This document shows, piece after piece, positions 38,305-48,269 of a DNA stretch of 64,000 bases. A program made the position numbers and the translations under genes. Source of the stretch: Acinetobacter sp. TR3 (GTDB taxonomy: Bacteria > Pseudomonadota > Gammaproteobacteria > Pseudomonadales > Moraxellaceae); the NCBI RefSeq assembly GCF_027105055.1, contig NZ_CP114264.1, positions 2,046,001 through 2,110,000 on the forward strand. Direction: 5' to 3'. Position 1 is the first letter of the stretch; each line of letters begins with the position of its first letter. The notes under the pieces are model-generated. The model made no database searches. It was not told the origin of the DNA and worked only from the letters and a program-made list of their open reading frames with translations.

Positions 38305-39171
38305 TCAAGGAAAGTAAATTTCATTTGCAGCTTTGAATGTATTGACGTGCAAAGGCACTAAATCATCCAGTTCTTGATACCCACCCGCCAATACAAACAG
38401 TAATGGAATTTTCATTTTTTTTGCCATCTCAAAAACTAAACGATCACGCTCAAACAACAATTCTGTGGTAAACCATTTCGAACCGTATTTATCATGTTGA
38501 TGACAATCCATCCCTGCCTGATAAATGATTAAATCAGCATCCCAACGGGAAGCATATTGAAATGCTTCAAAAATTGCTTCACGATACAAATCAAAATTAC
38601 CCTGTTTAGGATGAATATAGCGAGTCAAACTACGTTCACCAGCCTTACAACCGAAACGAACTCCAAAAATACTAAAATTAATCAAATTGGTCATTCGATT
38701 GGTAAATATTGCTGTGCCATCGCCTCCATGTTGATCACAATCTAAAATAAAAATCCGTTTTTCAGGATATTGTTTGGCAACCAATGCCAAGCCATTAAAA
38801 GTACAATATGCTGCACCAGATTCATAACTCGCATGATGAAAACCTTGTGCAATATTTGCAGCAACCCCTTCTTTCAATGCGATCTCAGCTCCTAAAAGCT
38901 GCCCCGCTTGCACCGACAGGATGGCATCCCGTAATTGCTCATTCCAAGGTTTAAAACCCTGAATAGTAGCAAATGCAGATTCTCCCGATAAAAAGGCTTC
39001 CACATATTCTGGGTTATGTAGTTTTTTTAATATCTCAGTATCAATTAAACCTGGATCAATTAAATCAACCATTCGACGAGTGCGCAGCACTTCAGCGACG
39101 GCTGTCAGTTTTTCCATACTATTGGTATGTGTTCTTGCAAAATAGCGTCGTGCGTAACAAGCTTTTAGCAT
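38305..39171 (-). CDS. histone deacetylase/arginase-fold family protein
   Basis: 288 residues of the HDAC/acetoin-utilisation/acetylpolyamine amidohydrolase superfamily, a zinc amidohydrolase. Visible motifs are the catalytic histidine pair in QGFHHASYESGAAYCTFN, the metal site DCDQHGGDGTA (Asp, His), YQAGMDCHQHDKYG carrying the third metal Asp, and the glycine-rich LAGGY near the C-terminus. The substrate is unknown. Its ATG overlaps the end of the unknown gene at 39165-40151 by seven bases, so the pair should be translationally coupled and may act together. Confidence 0.85.
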   Translation of the reverse strand: MLKACYARRYFARTHTNSMEKLTAVAEVLRTRRMVDLIDPGLIDTEILKKLHNPEYVEAFLSGESAFATIQGFKPWNEQLRDAILSVQAGQLLGAEIALKEGVAANIAQGFHHASYESGAAYCTFNGLALVAKQYPEKRIFILDCDQHGGDGTAIFTNRMTNLINFSIFGVRFGCKAGERSLTRYIHPKQGNFDLYREAIFEAFQYASRWDADLIIYQAGMDCHQHDKYGSKWFTTELLFERDRLVFEMAKKMKIPLLFVLAGGYQELDDLVPLHVNTFKAANEIYFP

Positions 39172-40151
39172 GGATGCCCTACATAAATTTGATCTTTTGC
39201 AATCTCAATCAGTTGACTTAGTTCCGTCGTATCAGGTCTAAATAATCCATTATCTACCTGTTGTTTAAAATGATACCCAAACGCACGCGCACGGTTTTTT
39301 GGCGAAACAGCCAGTGTCGTTAATCGTAAAAACCAAAAACCATTCATTTGAGCAATTGGGATCACATATCCTTTATATTGTTTATTAGGCTTCTTTTCCA
39401 GTGCATCGACTTCATAACTTGCAGAGAAAAGACTTCCTGCTGGTAAGCGCACCCCATTCATCATCAATGGCACGAGACTTATACAGGAGTGATTATCCCC
39501 CATATTCAGTTTCTCCATCATGATGGGTAAACCTTTATCATCCACAAAAATATTAATTTCACCTTGTCGCAATAAACGATGATGTGCAATTCGCAAGAAA
39601 AATTTTTCTGCCATCGGACATGAGCCAACCTTCGGCTTTTCCTCTAGTGAATGACACTCAATCATTTCAATTTGATCAATTGTTTGTGGAAGAATAATAT
39701 CTGCAAGTAATTGGCAAATTAAAATGCTTTCTTCAAGCTCTGCATATTGATGGATTTTTCTAAGCTTCGCTTGAAAATCAACTTCTTGTTGCAAATTCTG
39801 AGTAAATGTATCTTGTGAATTAGAACGTTCTAAATATTGTTGCACATCAATATTAATATCCAAATTACGCCAAGTTTCCAACACTAAACCATATGAAGAA
39901 CTTTGATTTAAAATGTTTTTCAATCCTTTAACCTCGTAGTCTTCAAAAATACGAAAATCTTGGAATCCCAACATATCACGTGGCTGTGAAACAAATTCAG
40001 CAATCACACGAGTGGCTTGAGTATAACCACAACCACGACGTTCAGTTTGATGGCTAAAATGCTCATTCAACATTTCTGTGAGTTTGGAAGACAAAGGATA
40101 TAAATATTTTTTGAAGATAACGACAATCTCATGATCTACCAAATCAGTCAT
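39165..40151 (-). CDS. unknown 328-residue protein coupled to the HDAC-family gene
   Basis: A soluble protein without signal peptide or membrane segment. Notable spots are ERRGCGYTQATRVIAEFVSQP near residue 40, CQLLADIILPQTIDQIEMIEC mid-chain and a beta-rich C-terminal half (INIFVDDKGLPIMMEKLNMGDNH, AGSLFSASYEVDA, GYVIPIAQMNGFWFLRLTTL). I recognise no family or catalytic motif. It overlaps the deacetylase-like gene and is the upstream member of the pair. Confidence 0.72.
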   Translation of the reverse strand: MTDLVDHEIVVIFKKYLYPLSSKLTEMLNEHFSHQTERRGCGYTQATRVIAEFVSQPRDMLGFQDFRIFEDYEVKGLKNILNQSSSYGLVLETWRNLDINIDVQQYLERSNSQDTFTQNLQQEVDFQAKLRKIHQYAELEESILICQLLADIILPQTIDQIEMIECHSLEEKPKVGSCPMAEKFFLRIAHHRLLRQGEINIFVDDKGLPIMMEKLNMGDNHSCISLVPLMMNGVRLPAGSLFSASYEVDALEKKPNKQYKGYVIPIAQMNGFWFLRLTTLAVSPKNRARAFGYHFKQQVDNGLFRPDTTELSQLIEIAKDQIYVGHPC

Positions 40152-40523
40152 AATGCTCTCACTTTATTCTTATGATTTATTTTTCATTTCATCTTTAAAT
40201 GTTTTACTTCGTTAAATATTGTTAAATCTAATTTTTAAACTATGTTAGCTTTAATTAAGTATTTTCACACCACCAAAGATGAATATAAATCATTAATTTA
40301 TCAAAATTTTATATCATATTTATAGAAAAAGTATAACTTGTCAACCTGAAAAATACTTGATGATTGAAGCTGTCATAATATGCCCCAAAAAGTCAGCATT
40401 CTGTATCAATTCTTACGCAAGCTTTTGCACTCTTATACATTTACACTTAAACTAATTGTGATTTGATTATTCAAATACTCTATTCATCAATAACCACATA
40501 AATCAGAGATTTAGGATTCGGCC
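40152..40523. other. gene-free divergent gap
   Basis: 372 bp of AT-rich DNA between the divergent unknown gene and gloB. It should hold both promoters, but I see no clear -35/-10 pair, dyad or RNA element. Confidence 0.4.
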
Positions 40524-41255
40524 ATGCATTATAAAATTCATGCAATTGACGTAAAAAATGCCTTAAAAAACTATATTTGGTTATTAGAAGATACTCGTAC
40601 GCAAGAAGTCGTAGCAATTGACCCTACAAAAGCAGCACTTGTTACCGATTTTTGCGAACACCATCAACTTGAGTTGAAACAAATCTGGTTAACACATTGG
40701 CATCGCGATCATACTGATGGTGTACAAGGTCTATTGGCTGAGCAAAATTTACCAGTTTTCGGTCCACGTGATGAACTCAGTAAAATTTCATTTATATCGA
40801 ATCCACTTCAACATAACGACCATTTCAACTTTAATGATTTAAAAGTTGAAATTATCTCCACACCAGGACATACACTAGGTCATATTGTTTATTTTATTGA
40901 AGAAATAGACACGCTTTTCTCTGGTGACACATTATTTGCAATGGGCTGTGGACGCTTATTTGAGGGTTCCGCTGAACAAATGTACCACTCATTAAATCGC
41001 TTAGCAGCATTGCCAATACAAACCAAAGTTTATTGTACACATGAATATACGCTTGCAAATGCTGAGTTTGCATTAACAATTGAACCTCATAATTTTGCAC
41101 TACAAGAACGCATAAAGGAAGTCAAAGCATTGAGAGATGCTGGACAAATTACTCTGCCAAGTACAATTGAATTAGAGCTAGAAACAAATCCGTTCTTGCG
41201 CACAGAAAGTGTCGAAGATTTCGCACGGATCAGAGCGCTTAAAGATCAGTTCTAA
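40524..41255 (+). CDS. gloB: hydroxyacylglutathione hydrolase (glyoxalase II)
   Basis: Hydrolyses S-lactoylglutathione to lactate and glutathione, the second step of methylglyoxal detoxification. 243 residues, metallo-beta-lactamase fold: THWHRDHTDG (two-metal HxHxDH), TPGHTLGHI, FSGDTLFAMGCGRLFEG with the bridging Asp, and CTHEYTLAN. The C-terminal region ends with NPFLRTESV, the glutathione-contact motif of glyoxalase II. Monocistronic. Confidence 0.95.
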   Translation: MHYKIHAIDVKNALKNYIWLLEDTRTQEVVAIDPTKAALVTDFCEHHQLELKQIWLTHWHRDHTDGVQGLLAEQNLPVFGPRDELSKISFISNPLQHNDHFNFNDLKVEIISTPGHTLGHIVYFIEEIDTLFSGDTLFAMGCGRLFEGSAEQMYHSLNRLAALPIQTKVYCTHEYTLANAEFALTIEPHNFALQERIKEVKALRDAGQITLPSTIELELETNPFLRTESVEDFARIRALKDQF

Positions 41256-41263
41256 TTTTAAAG

Positions 41264-41306
41264 TTCTACTTTTTAAAGGCTAAACTTTAGTTTTTAAAAA
41301 GTAGAA
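41264..41306 (+). terminator. hairpin after gloB
   Basis: TTCTACTTTTTAAA and TTTAAAAAGTAGAA form a 14-bp stem 8 bp past the gloB stop; there is no T-run after it. The remaining 230 bp to the next gene are AT-rich with no clear feature. Confidence 0.45.
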
Positions 41307-41541
41307 AGTGAAATCATTTTTTACATTTATTTTGGATCAAAACCCAATTCTAGAAAAAACAATACAAGTAAATTAAATCAATTATTTAAATAATTTTATC
41401 AGATAAAACTTAAGATTAATTTCAGTTTCAATTAATCTAATTTTACATTAGTTACATGAAGAAAAATAAATATATGCAATCCCCCTTTAAAAATTTTTAG
41501 GTCACCCTTATTAATAAATACAGGTTAAAAGGAGTTCTGGA

Positions 41542-41748
41542 ATGAAAAACAGAGTTGTGAAAGCAAAAAATTTATTGGCTTTTCGTATTTGGTTAGAAAA
41601 ATTAGGATATTCAGTAAAAAGTTTAGCCGACAATAAAGGTTTTACCTTTAGTTTTAAAAAAGAATACGGTTTGGTCACGTGTGACTTATCTGGAAATGCC
41701 TTAGCCATGCAGCTTGGCGAAGAATTTGAAGATCATTTAAAAGCTTAA
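41542..41748 (+). CDS. small basic protein, unknown
   Basis: 68 residues with a good AAAGGAG ribosome-binding site. The soluble sequence runs from RIWLEKLGYSVKSLADNKGF through a likely beta-hairpin (FTFSFKKEYGLVTCDLSGNALAM) to an acidic tail (GEEFEDHLKA). No family recognised. It precedes the ahcY riboswitch by 160 bp and seems to be a separate unit. Confidence 0.65.
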   Translation: MKNRVVKAKNLLAFRIWLEKLGYSVKSLADNKGFTFSFKKEYGLVTCDLSGNALAMQLGEEFEDHLKA

Positions 41749-41900
41749 TGTGACTCTTTTGTGCATACATAAGGATTTCAAAAGGATTTGGAATCCTTGA
41801 TCGTTCATTCAAAAAATTTAATCACTTATCCCAGTCTAAGTCTTCATTTTATAGTCATGTCAAACAAAATAACATTGGAACTAAAGTCATTTCCAAGTAT

Positions 41901-41906
41901 TATAAT
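41901..41906 (+). promoter_or_regulatory. -10 box of the ahcY promoter
   Basis: A perfect TATAAT six bases before the riboswitch. TTGGAA at 41875-41880 is 20 bases upstream, a long spacing for a -35 box. Confidence 0.5.
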
Positions 41907-41911
41907 GCTCA

Positions 41912-42009
41912 GTCGAGGGATGCTGCGACGATTGATTAGCACTAAAAATCAATTTGCCAGGCTCGACGATCGGTTACACACTCGTGTTAACCAACAACGG
42001 CATCCGCGA
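41912..42009 (+). promoter_or_regulatory. S-adenosylhomocysteine (SAH) riboswitch
   Basis: All parts of the SAH aptamer are present. P1 is GTCGAG (41912-41917) with CTCGAC (41962-41967). The core TGCTGCGAC is followed by P2 (ATTGATT with AATCAAT) and the invariant GCCAGGCTCG. P4 is GGTTACAC with GTGTTAACC. The pseudoknot GGATGC (41918-41923) pairs exactly with GCATCC (42000-42005). It lies directly upstream of ahcY and should turn it on when SAH accumulates. Confidence 0.95.
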
Positions 42010-42045
42010 ACAGAATGATCCATACTATTTTTCTAGGAGATCCTG

Positions 42046-43428
42046 ATGAACGCGGTTACTGCTTCATTCACAGATTATAAAGTCGCTGATATTTCACTTG
42101 CTGATTATGGCCGTAAAGAAATCAAACTTGCTGAAGCAGAAATGCCAGCTTTGATTGGTTTACGTAAGCGTTATTCAGCAACTAAACCACTTGCTGGCGC
42201 AAAAATTTTGGGTTGTATTCATATGACAATCCAAACTGCAGTTTTAATCGAAACACTCGTAGAACTAGGCGCCGAAGTTCGTTGGACATCATGTAACATC
42301 TTCTCTACTCAAGATCACGCTGCTGCTGCTATCGCTGCTGCGGGTATTCCTGTGTTTGCTTGGAAAGGCGAAACTGAAGAAGAATACATGTGGTGTCTTG
42401 AACAACAAATCAATGTAAATGGCACACCTTGGGATGCCAACATGATTCTTGATGATGGTGGTGATTTAACACTACTTGTTCATGAAAAATACCCTGAAGT
42501 GATTGCAAAAATCCACGGTGTAACAGAAGAAACAACAACAGGTGTTCAACGTCTATATGAAATGTTACGTGATGGTACGTTAAAAGTTCCTGCAATCAAC
42601 GTAAATGATTCCGTAACGAAATCTAAAAACGACAACAAATATGGTTGCCGCCATTCTCTAAATGATGCGATCAAACGTGGTACAGATATGTTGTTATCTG
42701 GTCGTCGTGCACTTGTAATCGGTTACGGTGACGTAGGTAAAGGTTCTGCACAATCACTTCGTCAAGAAGGCATGATTGTACGTGTCACTGAAGTAGATCC
42801 AATCTGTGCAATGCAAGCATGCATGGACGGTTACGAAGTTGTATCTCCATACAAAAATGGCGTTCAAACAGGAAAGAAAGAAGACATCAATCTTGACCTT
42901 CTTCAAAATACTGACCTTATCGTAACGACAACGGGTAACTACCATGTTTGTGATTCGGCAATGCTTGATTCATTAAAAGCAGGTGCGGTAGTGTGTAACA
43001 TCGGTCACTTTGATACTGAAATCGATACAGCTTACCTCCGTGGTTACAAATGGGTTGAAGTTAAGCCTCAAGTTCACCAAGTGTATCGTTCAGAAAATGA
43101 AAATGATTACTTAATCCTTCTTTCTGAAGGGCGTTTAGTGAACCTTGGTAATGCAACAGGTCACCCATCACGTATTATGGATGGTTCTTTTGCTAATCAG
43201 GTATTGGGTCAAATGCATTTATTTGCTGAGAAATTTGCCGATCTTCCTGAAGATCAAAAAGCTGCGAAAATCCGTGTAGAACTGATTCCTAAGAAATTAG
43301 ATGAAGAAGTAGCTGCGGCAATGGTTCTTGGCTTTGGCGGCGTGTTAACCCAGTTAACGCAAGTACAAGCCGATTACCTTGGTGTGCCTGTAGAAGGTCC
43401 ATTCAAATCTGACGCTTATAAATACTAA
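42046..43428 (+). CDS. ahcY: adenosylhomocysteinase
   Basis: Hydrolyses S-adenosylhomocysteine to adenosine and homocysteine, relieving inhibition of methyltransferases. 460 residues. The substrate domain has [26 protein letters not shown] and DDGGDLT. The NAD-binding domain has [13 protein letters not shown]. The C-terminal lysine/tyrosine tail ends [10 protein letters not shown], which reaches into the neighbouring subunit. AGGAG precedes the ATG. It is controlled by the riboswitch just upstream, and followed by a terminator hairpin and then metF. Confidence 0.97.
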   Translation: MNAVTASFTDYKVADISLADYGRKEIKLAEAEMPALIGLRKRYSATKPLAGAKILGCIHMTIQTAVLIETLVELGAEVRWTSCNIFSTQDHAAAAIAAAGIPVFAWKGETEEEYMWCLEQQINVNGTPWDANMILDDGGDLTLLVHEKYPEVIAKIHGVTEETTTGVQRLYEMLRDGTLKVPAINVNDSVTKSKNDNKYGCRHSLNDAIKRGTDMLLSGRRALVIGYGDVGKGSAQSLRQEGMIVRVTEVDPICAMQACMDGYEVVSPYKNGVQTGKKEDINLDLLQNTDLIVTTTGNYHVCDSAMLDSLKAGAVVCNIGHFDTEIDTAYLRGYKWVEVKPQVHQVYRSENENDYLILLSEGRLVNLGNATGHPSRIMDGSFANQVLGQMHLFAEKFADLPEDQKAAKIRVELIPKKLDEEVAAAMVLGFGGVLTQLTQVQADYLGVPVEGPFKSDAYKY

Positions 43429-43435
43429 GAAAACT

Positions 43436-43466
43436 AGGGCAGACGTTTGACGGACTGCCCTTTTTT
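43436..43466 (+). terminator. terminator between ahcY and metF
   Basis: AGGGCAG, a 12-base loop and CTGCCCT followed by a T-run. metF may be reached only by read-through or have its own promoter. Confidence 0.8.
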
Positions 43467-43503
43467 CTAAAATAATGTCTAAGCGATTAAAAAAGGATTT
43501 GAA

Positions 43504-44340
43504 ATGACGAAACGTGTTCCTATTTCTTTTGAATTTTTCCCGCCAAAAACTGATGCTGGCGCTGAAAAGTTACGTATCGTTCACCAAGAACTACAGCGAT
43601 TAAACCCAGAGTTTTTCTCAATTACCTATGGTGCTGGTGGTTCTACTCGTGAACGTACTTTAGCAGCCATAAATGATTTTAATGGCAAAGGCACGCCCGT
43701 CGCCCCTCACCTTTCTTGTATTGGTGATGATAAAGCGCGTATTGCCGAGCTCTTAGATTTATATAAATCACAAGGGATTGACCGCATCGTAGCATTGCGT
43801 GGCGATTTGCCTTCAGGTCAAGTTGGCCTTGGCGAATTACCTTATGCTCAAGATCTTGTTCGCTTTATCCGTGAACATTCAGGTGATCATTTCCATATTG
43901 AAGTTGCTGCTTATCCAGAAATGCATCCGCAGGCTGATAGCTTTGATGCTGATATTAAGCGCTTTGTAGAGAAAGTGAATGCAGGCGCGAACGCAGGGAT
44001 TACCCAATTTTTCTTTAATCCAGATGCTTACTTCTATTTTATAGAAAGATTGGAAAAAGAAGGTATCAATATTCCCGTTGCACCTGGCATCATGCCAATT
44101 ACCAATGCAAGCAATTTAATTCGCTTTGCCGATGGAACTGGTGCAGAAATTCCGCGTTGGATTCGCAAACAACTTGCTGCTTATGGTGATGATAGCGAAA
44201 GTATTAAAGCCTTCGGCCATGAAGTGATTGTTAAACTTTGCGAACGTTTAATTGCTGGCGGAGCACCGACCTTACACTTTTACTCAATGAACCAAACAGA
44301 GCCAACTCGACAACTCGTTGTTGATCTTGGTTTAAACTAA
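43504..44340 (+). CDS. metF: 5,10-methylenetetrahydrofolate reductase
   Basis: Reduces methylene-THF to methyl-THF, the methyl donor for remaking methionine from homocysteine, so it works directly downstream of ahcY. 278 residues, FAD TIM barrel: SFEFFPPKTDAG at the N-terminus, SITYGAGGSTRERT, IVALRGDLP, EVAAYPEMHP and QFFFNPDAYF. The order ahcY-metF is common in proteobacteria. rsmE starts 21 bp after. Confidence 0.96.
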   Translation: MTKRVPISFEFFPPKTDAGAEKLRIVHQELQRLNPEFFSITYGAGGSTRERTLAAINDFNGKGTPVAPHLSCIGDDKARIAELLDLYKSQGIDRIVALRGDLPSGQVGLGELPYAQDLVRFIREHSGDHFHIEVAAYPEMHPQADSFDADIKRFVEKVNAGANAGITQFFFNPDAYFYFIERLEKEGINIPVAPGIMPITNASNLIRFADGTGAEIPRWIRKQLAAYGDDSESIKAFGHEVIVKLCERLIAGGAPTLHFYSMNQTEPTRQLVVDLGLN

Positions 44341-44361
44341 TTTGTACGAGCCTTACCCAGC

Positions 44362-45084
44362 ATGAATCGTTTTTATATCGAAACAGAATTAAATACCGGC
44401 AATACGATTGAATTAACAGAATCGGTATTTCATCACTGGGTACGAGTGCTTCGTGCAAAAGAGCTAGATCAAGCCATCTTTTTCAATGGAAAAGGTGGTG
44501 AATATATCGTAACACTTACTGAAATTAATAAGAAAAATGCTTTTGTTTCTATTGATCAATTCAACCCTATAGATCGAACAGCACCTGTTAAAGTAATTTT
44601 AGGCCAAGTCATGAGCAAAGGCGATCGTATGGATTATGCGATTCAAAAAGCCACTGAACTTGGTGTCACAACTATTCAATTATTGACTAGTGAACGTTGC
44701 GAAATGCGGTTAAGATATGAACGTGATCAAAAGAAATTAGATCATTGGCAGTCAATTGCGATTGCTGCGTGTGAACAATGTGGAATGAACAAAGTTCCAA
44801 ATGTACTAGCACCAATTAGTTTAACCGATTGGGTAAAATCGGCACAGCTACCACAATCACGTTTTGTGTTAGCGCCAAACAAAGGCCAAGAAAACGTAGT
44901 ACTAAATAGCCAGCCTGATTTAGCCCTATTGATTGGTCCAGAAGGTGGTTTAAGTGAAGCAGAAATTGATGCTGCTAACCAAAATCATTTTCAAAACTGG
45001 TGTATTGGAGATCGTGTTTTAAGGACTGAAACCGCTCCAGTTGTAGCTTTATCAATTTTAAATTATCACTTTTCAACCAAATAA
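44362..45084 (+). CDS. rsmE: 16S rRNA m3U1498 methyltransferase
   Basis: A SPOUT-class methyltransferase that modifies uridine 1498 of 16S rRNA in the small subunit. 240 residues with an N-terminal PUA-like part (FHHWVRVLRAKELDQ) and a knotted C-terminal domain with LLIGPEGGLSEAEID and WCIGDRVLRTETAPVVALSIL, the SAM-binding knot. KGDRMDYAIQKATELGV is a family signature. It is likely cotranscribed with metF. Confidence 0.95.
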   Translation: MNRFYIETELNTGNTIELTESVFHHWVRVLRAKELDQAIFFNGKGGEYIVTLTEINKKNAFVSIDQFNPIDRTAPVKVILGQVMSKGDRMDYAIQKATELGVTTIQLLTSERCEMRLRYERDQKKLDHWQSIAIAACEQCGMNKVPNVLAPISLTDWVKSAQLPQSRFVLAPNKGQENVVLNSQPDLALLIGPEGGLSEAEIDAANQNHFQNWCIGDRVLRTETAPVVALSILNYHFSTK

Positions 45085-45179
45085 AGTATTTGCATTGCTT
45101 TCCATCTGGTTTAACGGTAATTTAAAATAAAATTATATCGTGCTTACAAAAAAATAATGATTGTACGCGTAGATAAATA

Positions 45180-48077
45180 ATGAAAAGGACTATTCTTTGT
45201 ATGCTCGGGGTTCATGAAAAAAATTTGCCACCATTTGTTGATACGGATCAAATTAACTATACGAATCATGTACGTCTATTTATATTGAGTGTGTTTTTCA
45301 TTTCTCTCTTAGATTATGTTTTATTTGGATTTTTTTATTCTTTTAGTATAAATATTTTTACGACTTGGATGAGTATTTGCCTGAGCATTTTATTTTGCTT
45401 TTATTGTATTTGTCATTTTTCGATAAAACATTATTCATCTGTTAGGTTTGCACATAAGACACGTATCGCTTTTCAAATTATTTGCTTTTTCACAGGATTA
45501 TTACTGGGTATCAGTACGATTATCATCAATTATTTTTTGATCAAAGATGTACCAAATTTATCTGGTTCCCATATTTTAACTTTAACAGCACTACTACTTA
45601 CCTCCTCACATATTATTGCTCTGACCTTTCTTACCCAGCATGTTAAATATTTCTTTTTATTTTTTATTCCAAGTATTACCCCATTAGTTTTTTCTCAAAT
45701 TTTACATCGTGACCAAGAACATACGCTTTTTTATCTTGCTTATTATTCATCTTTCTTTGCGACATTTTTATGTGCGCAAGCAACTTTTAAAATTCACCAA
45801 CGTTTATACCAAGTTTTAGAAAAAAATAAACAATTGGTCGATGTAGCTGAACAACACAATCAATGGACCGAAGAACTTTGCCAACAATTACAACGTGAAG
45901 TGAATAAATCGAAAGATATTGAAGCTCAATTACAATTTAACAATCATTTATTAGAACAAAAAGTTCGCGAGCGCACTTTTGATTTAACAGAAATAAATAA
46001 TAGTTTGCAGGAACATCGTCAAAATTTGGCTTTTGCACATGAAACTGCGGGTATTCGACCTTGGGAATGGAATTTAGAAAATAACACTGTTGGGATTACC
46101 AATTCTCATTGTAAAGAAGTAACACGTGATTCTGAGAATCACTATTCGTTGCTGCATAAAATCGTACATCCTGATGATGTTGAACGTGTTAAAAATACAC
46201 TTTACAAACACCTATGCGGCCAAACTAAACGTTACGAAGAAACTTTCCGCATTAAACGACCGAGTGGTGAATGGGTTTGGATTCATGATGTTGGTCAAGT
46301 CATTTTAAGAAATCCTAAAGATGAGACCCCCCTACGCATGGTCGGTATTCATCGTGATATTAACCAAGAAAAGAAAGACCAAGAACGATTAAAATTAGCA
46401 GCGAGTGTATTCGAACAAGCTTCAGAAGGTATCTTTATTCTAGATGATAGCTTCCACTATCTTGAAGTTAATCCTAAATATGAACAATTAACGGGTTTAG
46501 ATAAACAGTTCATATTAGAAAAACAACTTTTTGAGATTACTAAACAAAATAAACAACATCATCATAATTTTCATCTTTCTATCCTTGCTACTTTGCAAGA
46601 AGAACATGAGTACGAAGGTGAGTTTCAGGAAACTTATCTTTCTGAAAAATCATGTTTCCTTTGGATCCATATGAACGCTGTAAAAGATGAATCAGATCGT
46701 GTGATTAATTATATCGGGATTGTCTCTGACCAAACTGAGCGTAAACATCAAGAGCAACGTTTATCATATTTAACCAATTATGACACCCTGACCGATCTAC
46801 CTAATCGCTTCTATTATCACCAGCAACTGCATCAATATTTGGTTAATGAGGCTTCAATACAAAATTTAGCAGTTATCCGACTCAATATTGACCGTTTCCG
46901 TGCCTTGAATGAATTACTCAGCAATCAAGCGGGTAATGAACTTTTGAAGCAAGTGGCACAACGTTTGCGTATCAGTAATATTGATGCACTTTTAGTCTCA
47001 CATTTAAGTGCAGACGATTTTGTAATCATTTATGAAATGTCACCGTTACATCCGCCAATTAATCAGTTATGCAGTAATATTGTTGAAGCTTTTAGCAAAC
47101 CCTTTTATATCGCTAATCAAGAGTATGTGGTCAGTATTTCGATTGGAGTTGCGATTTACCCTGAACACGGTCGTCAAGTTGACAACTTAAATACCCATGC
47201 AGAGCAAGCCTTAACAGAAGCCAAACGCTTAGGTGGAAATACAATCCGCTATTATTCTAGTGAGCGAACTAACTTCGTCGTTAAACATACTGATTTAGAG
47301 CTTGACTTGAGAAAGGCGATTCAAAACAATGAACTCGTTGTATATTACCAGCCAAAGATCACTGCTCAGAATTGTCAAATTAATGGATTTGAAGCACTCA
47401 TTCGTTGGAAACATCCAACGAAAGGTCTAATCATGCCCGATATTTTCATTCCTTTAGCAGAAAGTACCAGTCTAATTTCTGATATTGGACGATTTGTCTT
47501 GTATGAGGCAGCGAAACAGTTACAAGAATGGCAAAAACTAGGTTTTACGAACATCCACATTGCTGTAAACATTGTTGCTCAACAAATTTTGCGTGGTCAG
47601 TTATTGCATGATATTGATGCCGTACTCGATCAATACTCTATTACAGGTGAAAATTTAGAGTTAGAAATTACCGAGTCAGCATTTTTAGAAAATACTGAGA
47701 GTGTTAAAACAATTTTGTGTGCATTGAAAGAACGTAATATTTCAATTGCACTGGATGACTTTGGCACAGGCTATTCTTCTCTGGCTTATTTAACTGAATA
47801 TCCAATTGATATTTTAAAGATTGATCGTGCATTTATTTCGAAAATTGGTAATCCAAAACAAGATGCGATTGTTAATGCCATGATTGCCATGGGTAAAACA
47901 ATTGGCTTAAAAGTTGTCGCTGAAGGCGTTGAAACAGAACAGCAATGTGAATATTTGAAACGACAAAACTGTGACATATTACAGGGTTACTTATTTGCCA
48001 AACCCTTAACTGCCGTACATGCAACTGAATACTTACAGCAACATATGCGTCTAGCAATTGCAAGATATTCCAGTTAA
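45180..48077 (+). CDS. membrane PAS-GGDEF-EAL protein, predicted c-di-GMP phosphodiesterase
   Basis: 965 residues: six or more hydrophobic helices (about 25-210), a coiled-coil linker (about 215-285), two PAS/PAC sensor domains (about 290-400 and 405-525), a GGDEF domain (about 530-690) and an EAL domain (about 700-955). The GGDEF signature is degenerate (SADDF), so cyclase activity is unlikely. The EAL domain keeps the catalytic set: EALIRW, NIVAQQ, ELEITESAF, DDFGTGYSSL, KIDRAF and EGVET. It should therefore degrade c-di-GMP under PAS control, with the GGDEF perhaps binding GTP. Monocistronic. Confidence 0.9.
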   Translation: MKRTILCMLGVHEKNLPPFVDTDQINYTNHVRLFILSVFFISLLDYVLFGFFYSFSINIFTTWMSICLSILFCFYCICHFSIKHYSSVRFAHKTRIAFQIICFFTGLLLGISTIIINYFLIKDVPNLSGSHILTLTALLLTSSHIIALTFLTQHVKYFFLFFIPSITPLVFSQILHRDQEHTLFYLAYYSSFFATFLCAQATFKIHQRLYQVLEKNKQLVDVAEQHNQWTEELCQQLQREVNKSKDIEAQLQFNNHLLEQKVRERTFDLTEINNSLQEHRQNLAFAHETAGIRPWEWNLENNTVGITNSHCKEVTRDSENHYSLLHKIVHPDDVERVKNTLYKHLCGQTKRYEETFRIKRPSGEWVWIHDVGQVILRNPKDETPLRMVGIHRDINQEKKDQERLKLAASVFEQASEGIFILDDSFHYLEVNPKYEQLTGLDKQFILEKQLFEITKQNKQHHHNFHLSILATLQEEHEYEGEFQETYLSEKSCFLWIHMNAVKDESDRVINYIGIVSDQTERKHQEQRLSYLTNYDTLTDLPNRFYYHQQLHQYLVNEASIQNLAVIRLNIDRFRALNELLSNQAGNELLKQVAQRLRISNIDALLVSHLSADDFVIIYEMSPLHPPINQLCSNIVEAFSKPFYIANQEYVVSISIGVAIYPEHGRQVDNLNTHAEQALTEAKRLGGNTIRYYSSERTNFVVKHTDLELDLRKAIQNNELVVYYQPKITAQNCQINGFEALIRWKHPTKGLIMPDIFIPLAESTSLISDIGRFVLYEAAKQLQEWQKLGFTNIHIAVNIVAQQILRGQLLHDIDAVLDQYSITGENLELEITESAFLENTESVKTILCALKERNISIALDDFGTGYSSLAYLTEYPIDILKIDRAFISKIGNPKQDAIVNAMIAMGKTIGLKVVAEGVETEQQCEYLKRQNCDILQGYLFAKPLTAVHATEYLQQHMRLAIARYSS

Positions 48078-48269
48078 AACCATATTTTGAGCTTTTTGGC
48101 AGTTTAATTTACACCCAATATAAATTGTCAATAAGCCTATACGTTCAGTGAAAATAAGCTTTTTTGACTGGGCGAAAACATGAACTAGTGCTATATTCTT
48201 GTGCACTTATCTTAATATAATCATCAGCCATGTATATGCCTGATTATTATCGGAACAATCGAGACTCAG

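Noticed and set aside
41479..41505. A CCCCCTTT-containing stretch similar to the REP unit near purD
   Set aside because: Only one arm is present and it does not form the hairpin.
41788..42018. An open frame of 76 codons upstream of ahcY
   Set aside because: It runs through the SAH riboswitch, whose pairing explains the sequence; there is no ribosome-binding site.
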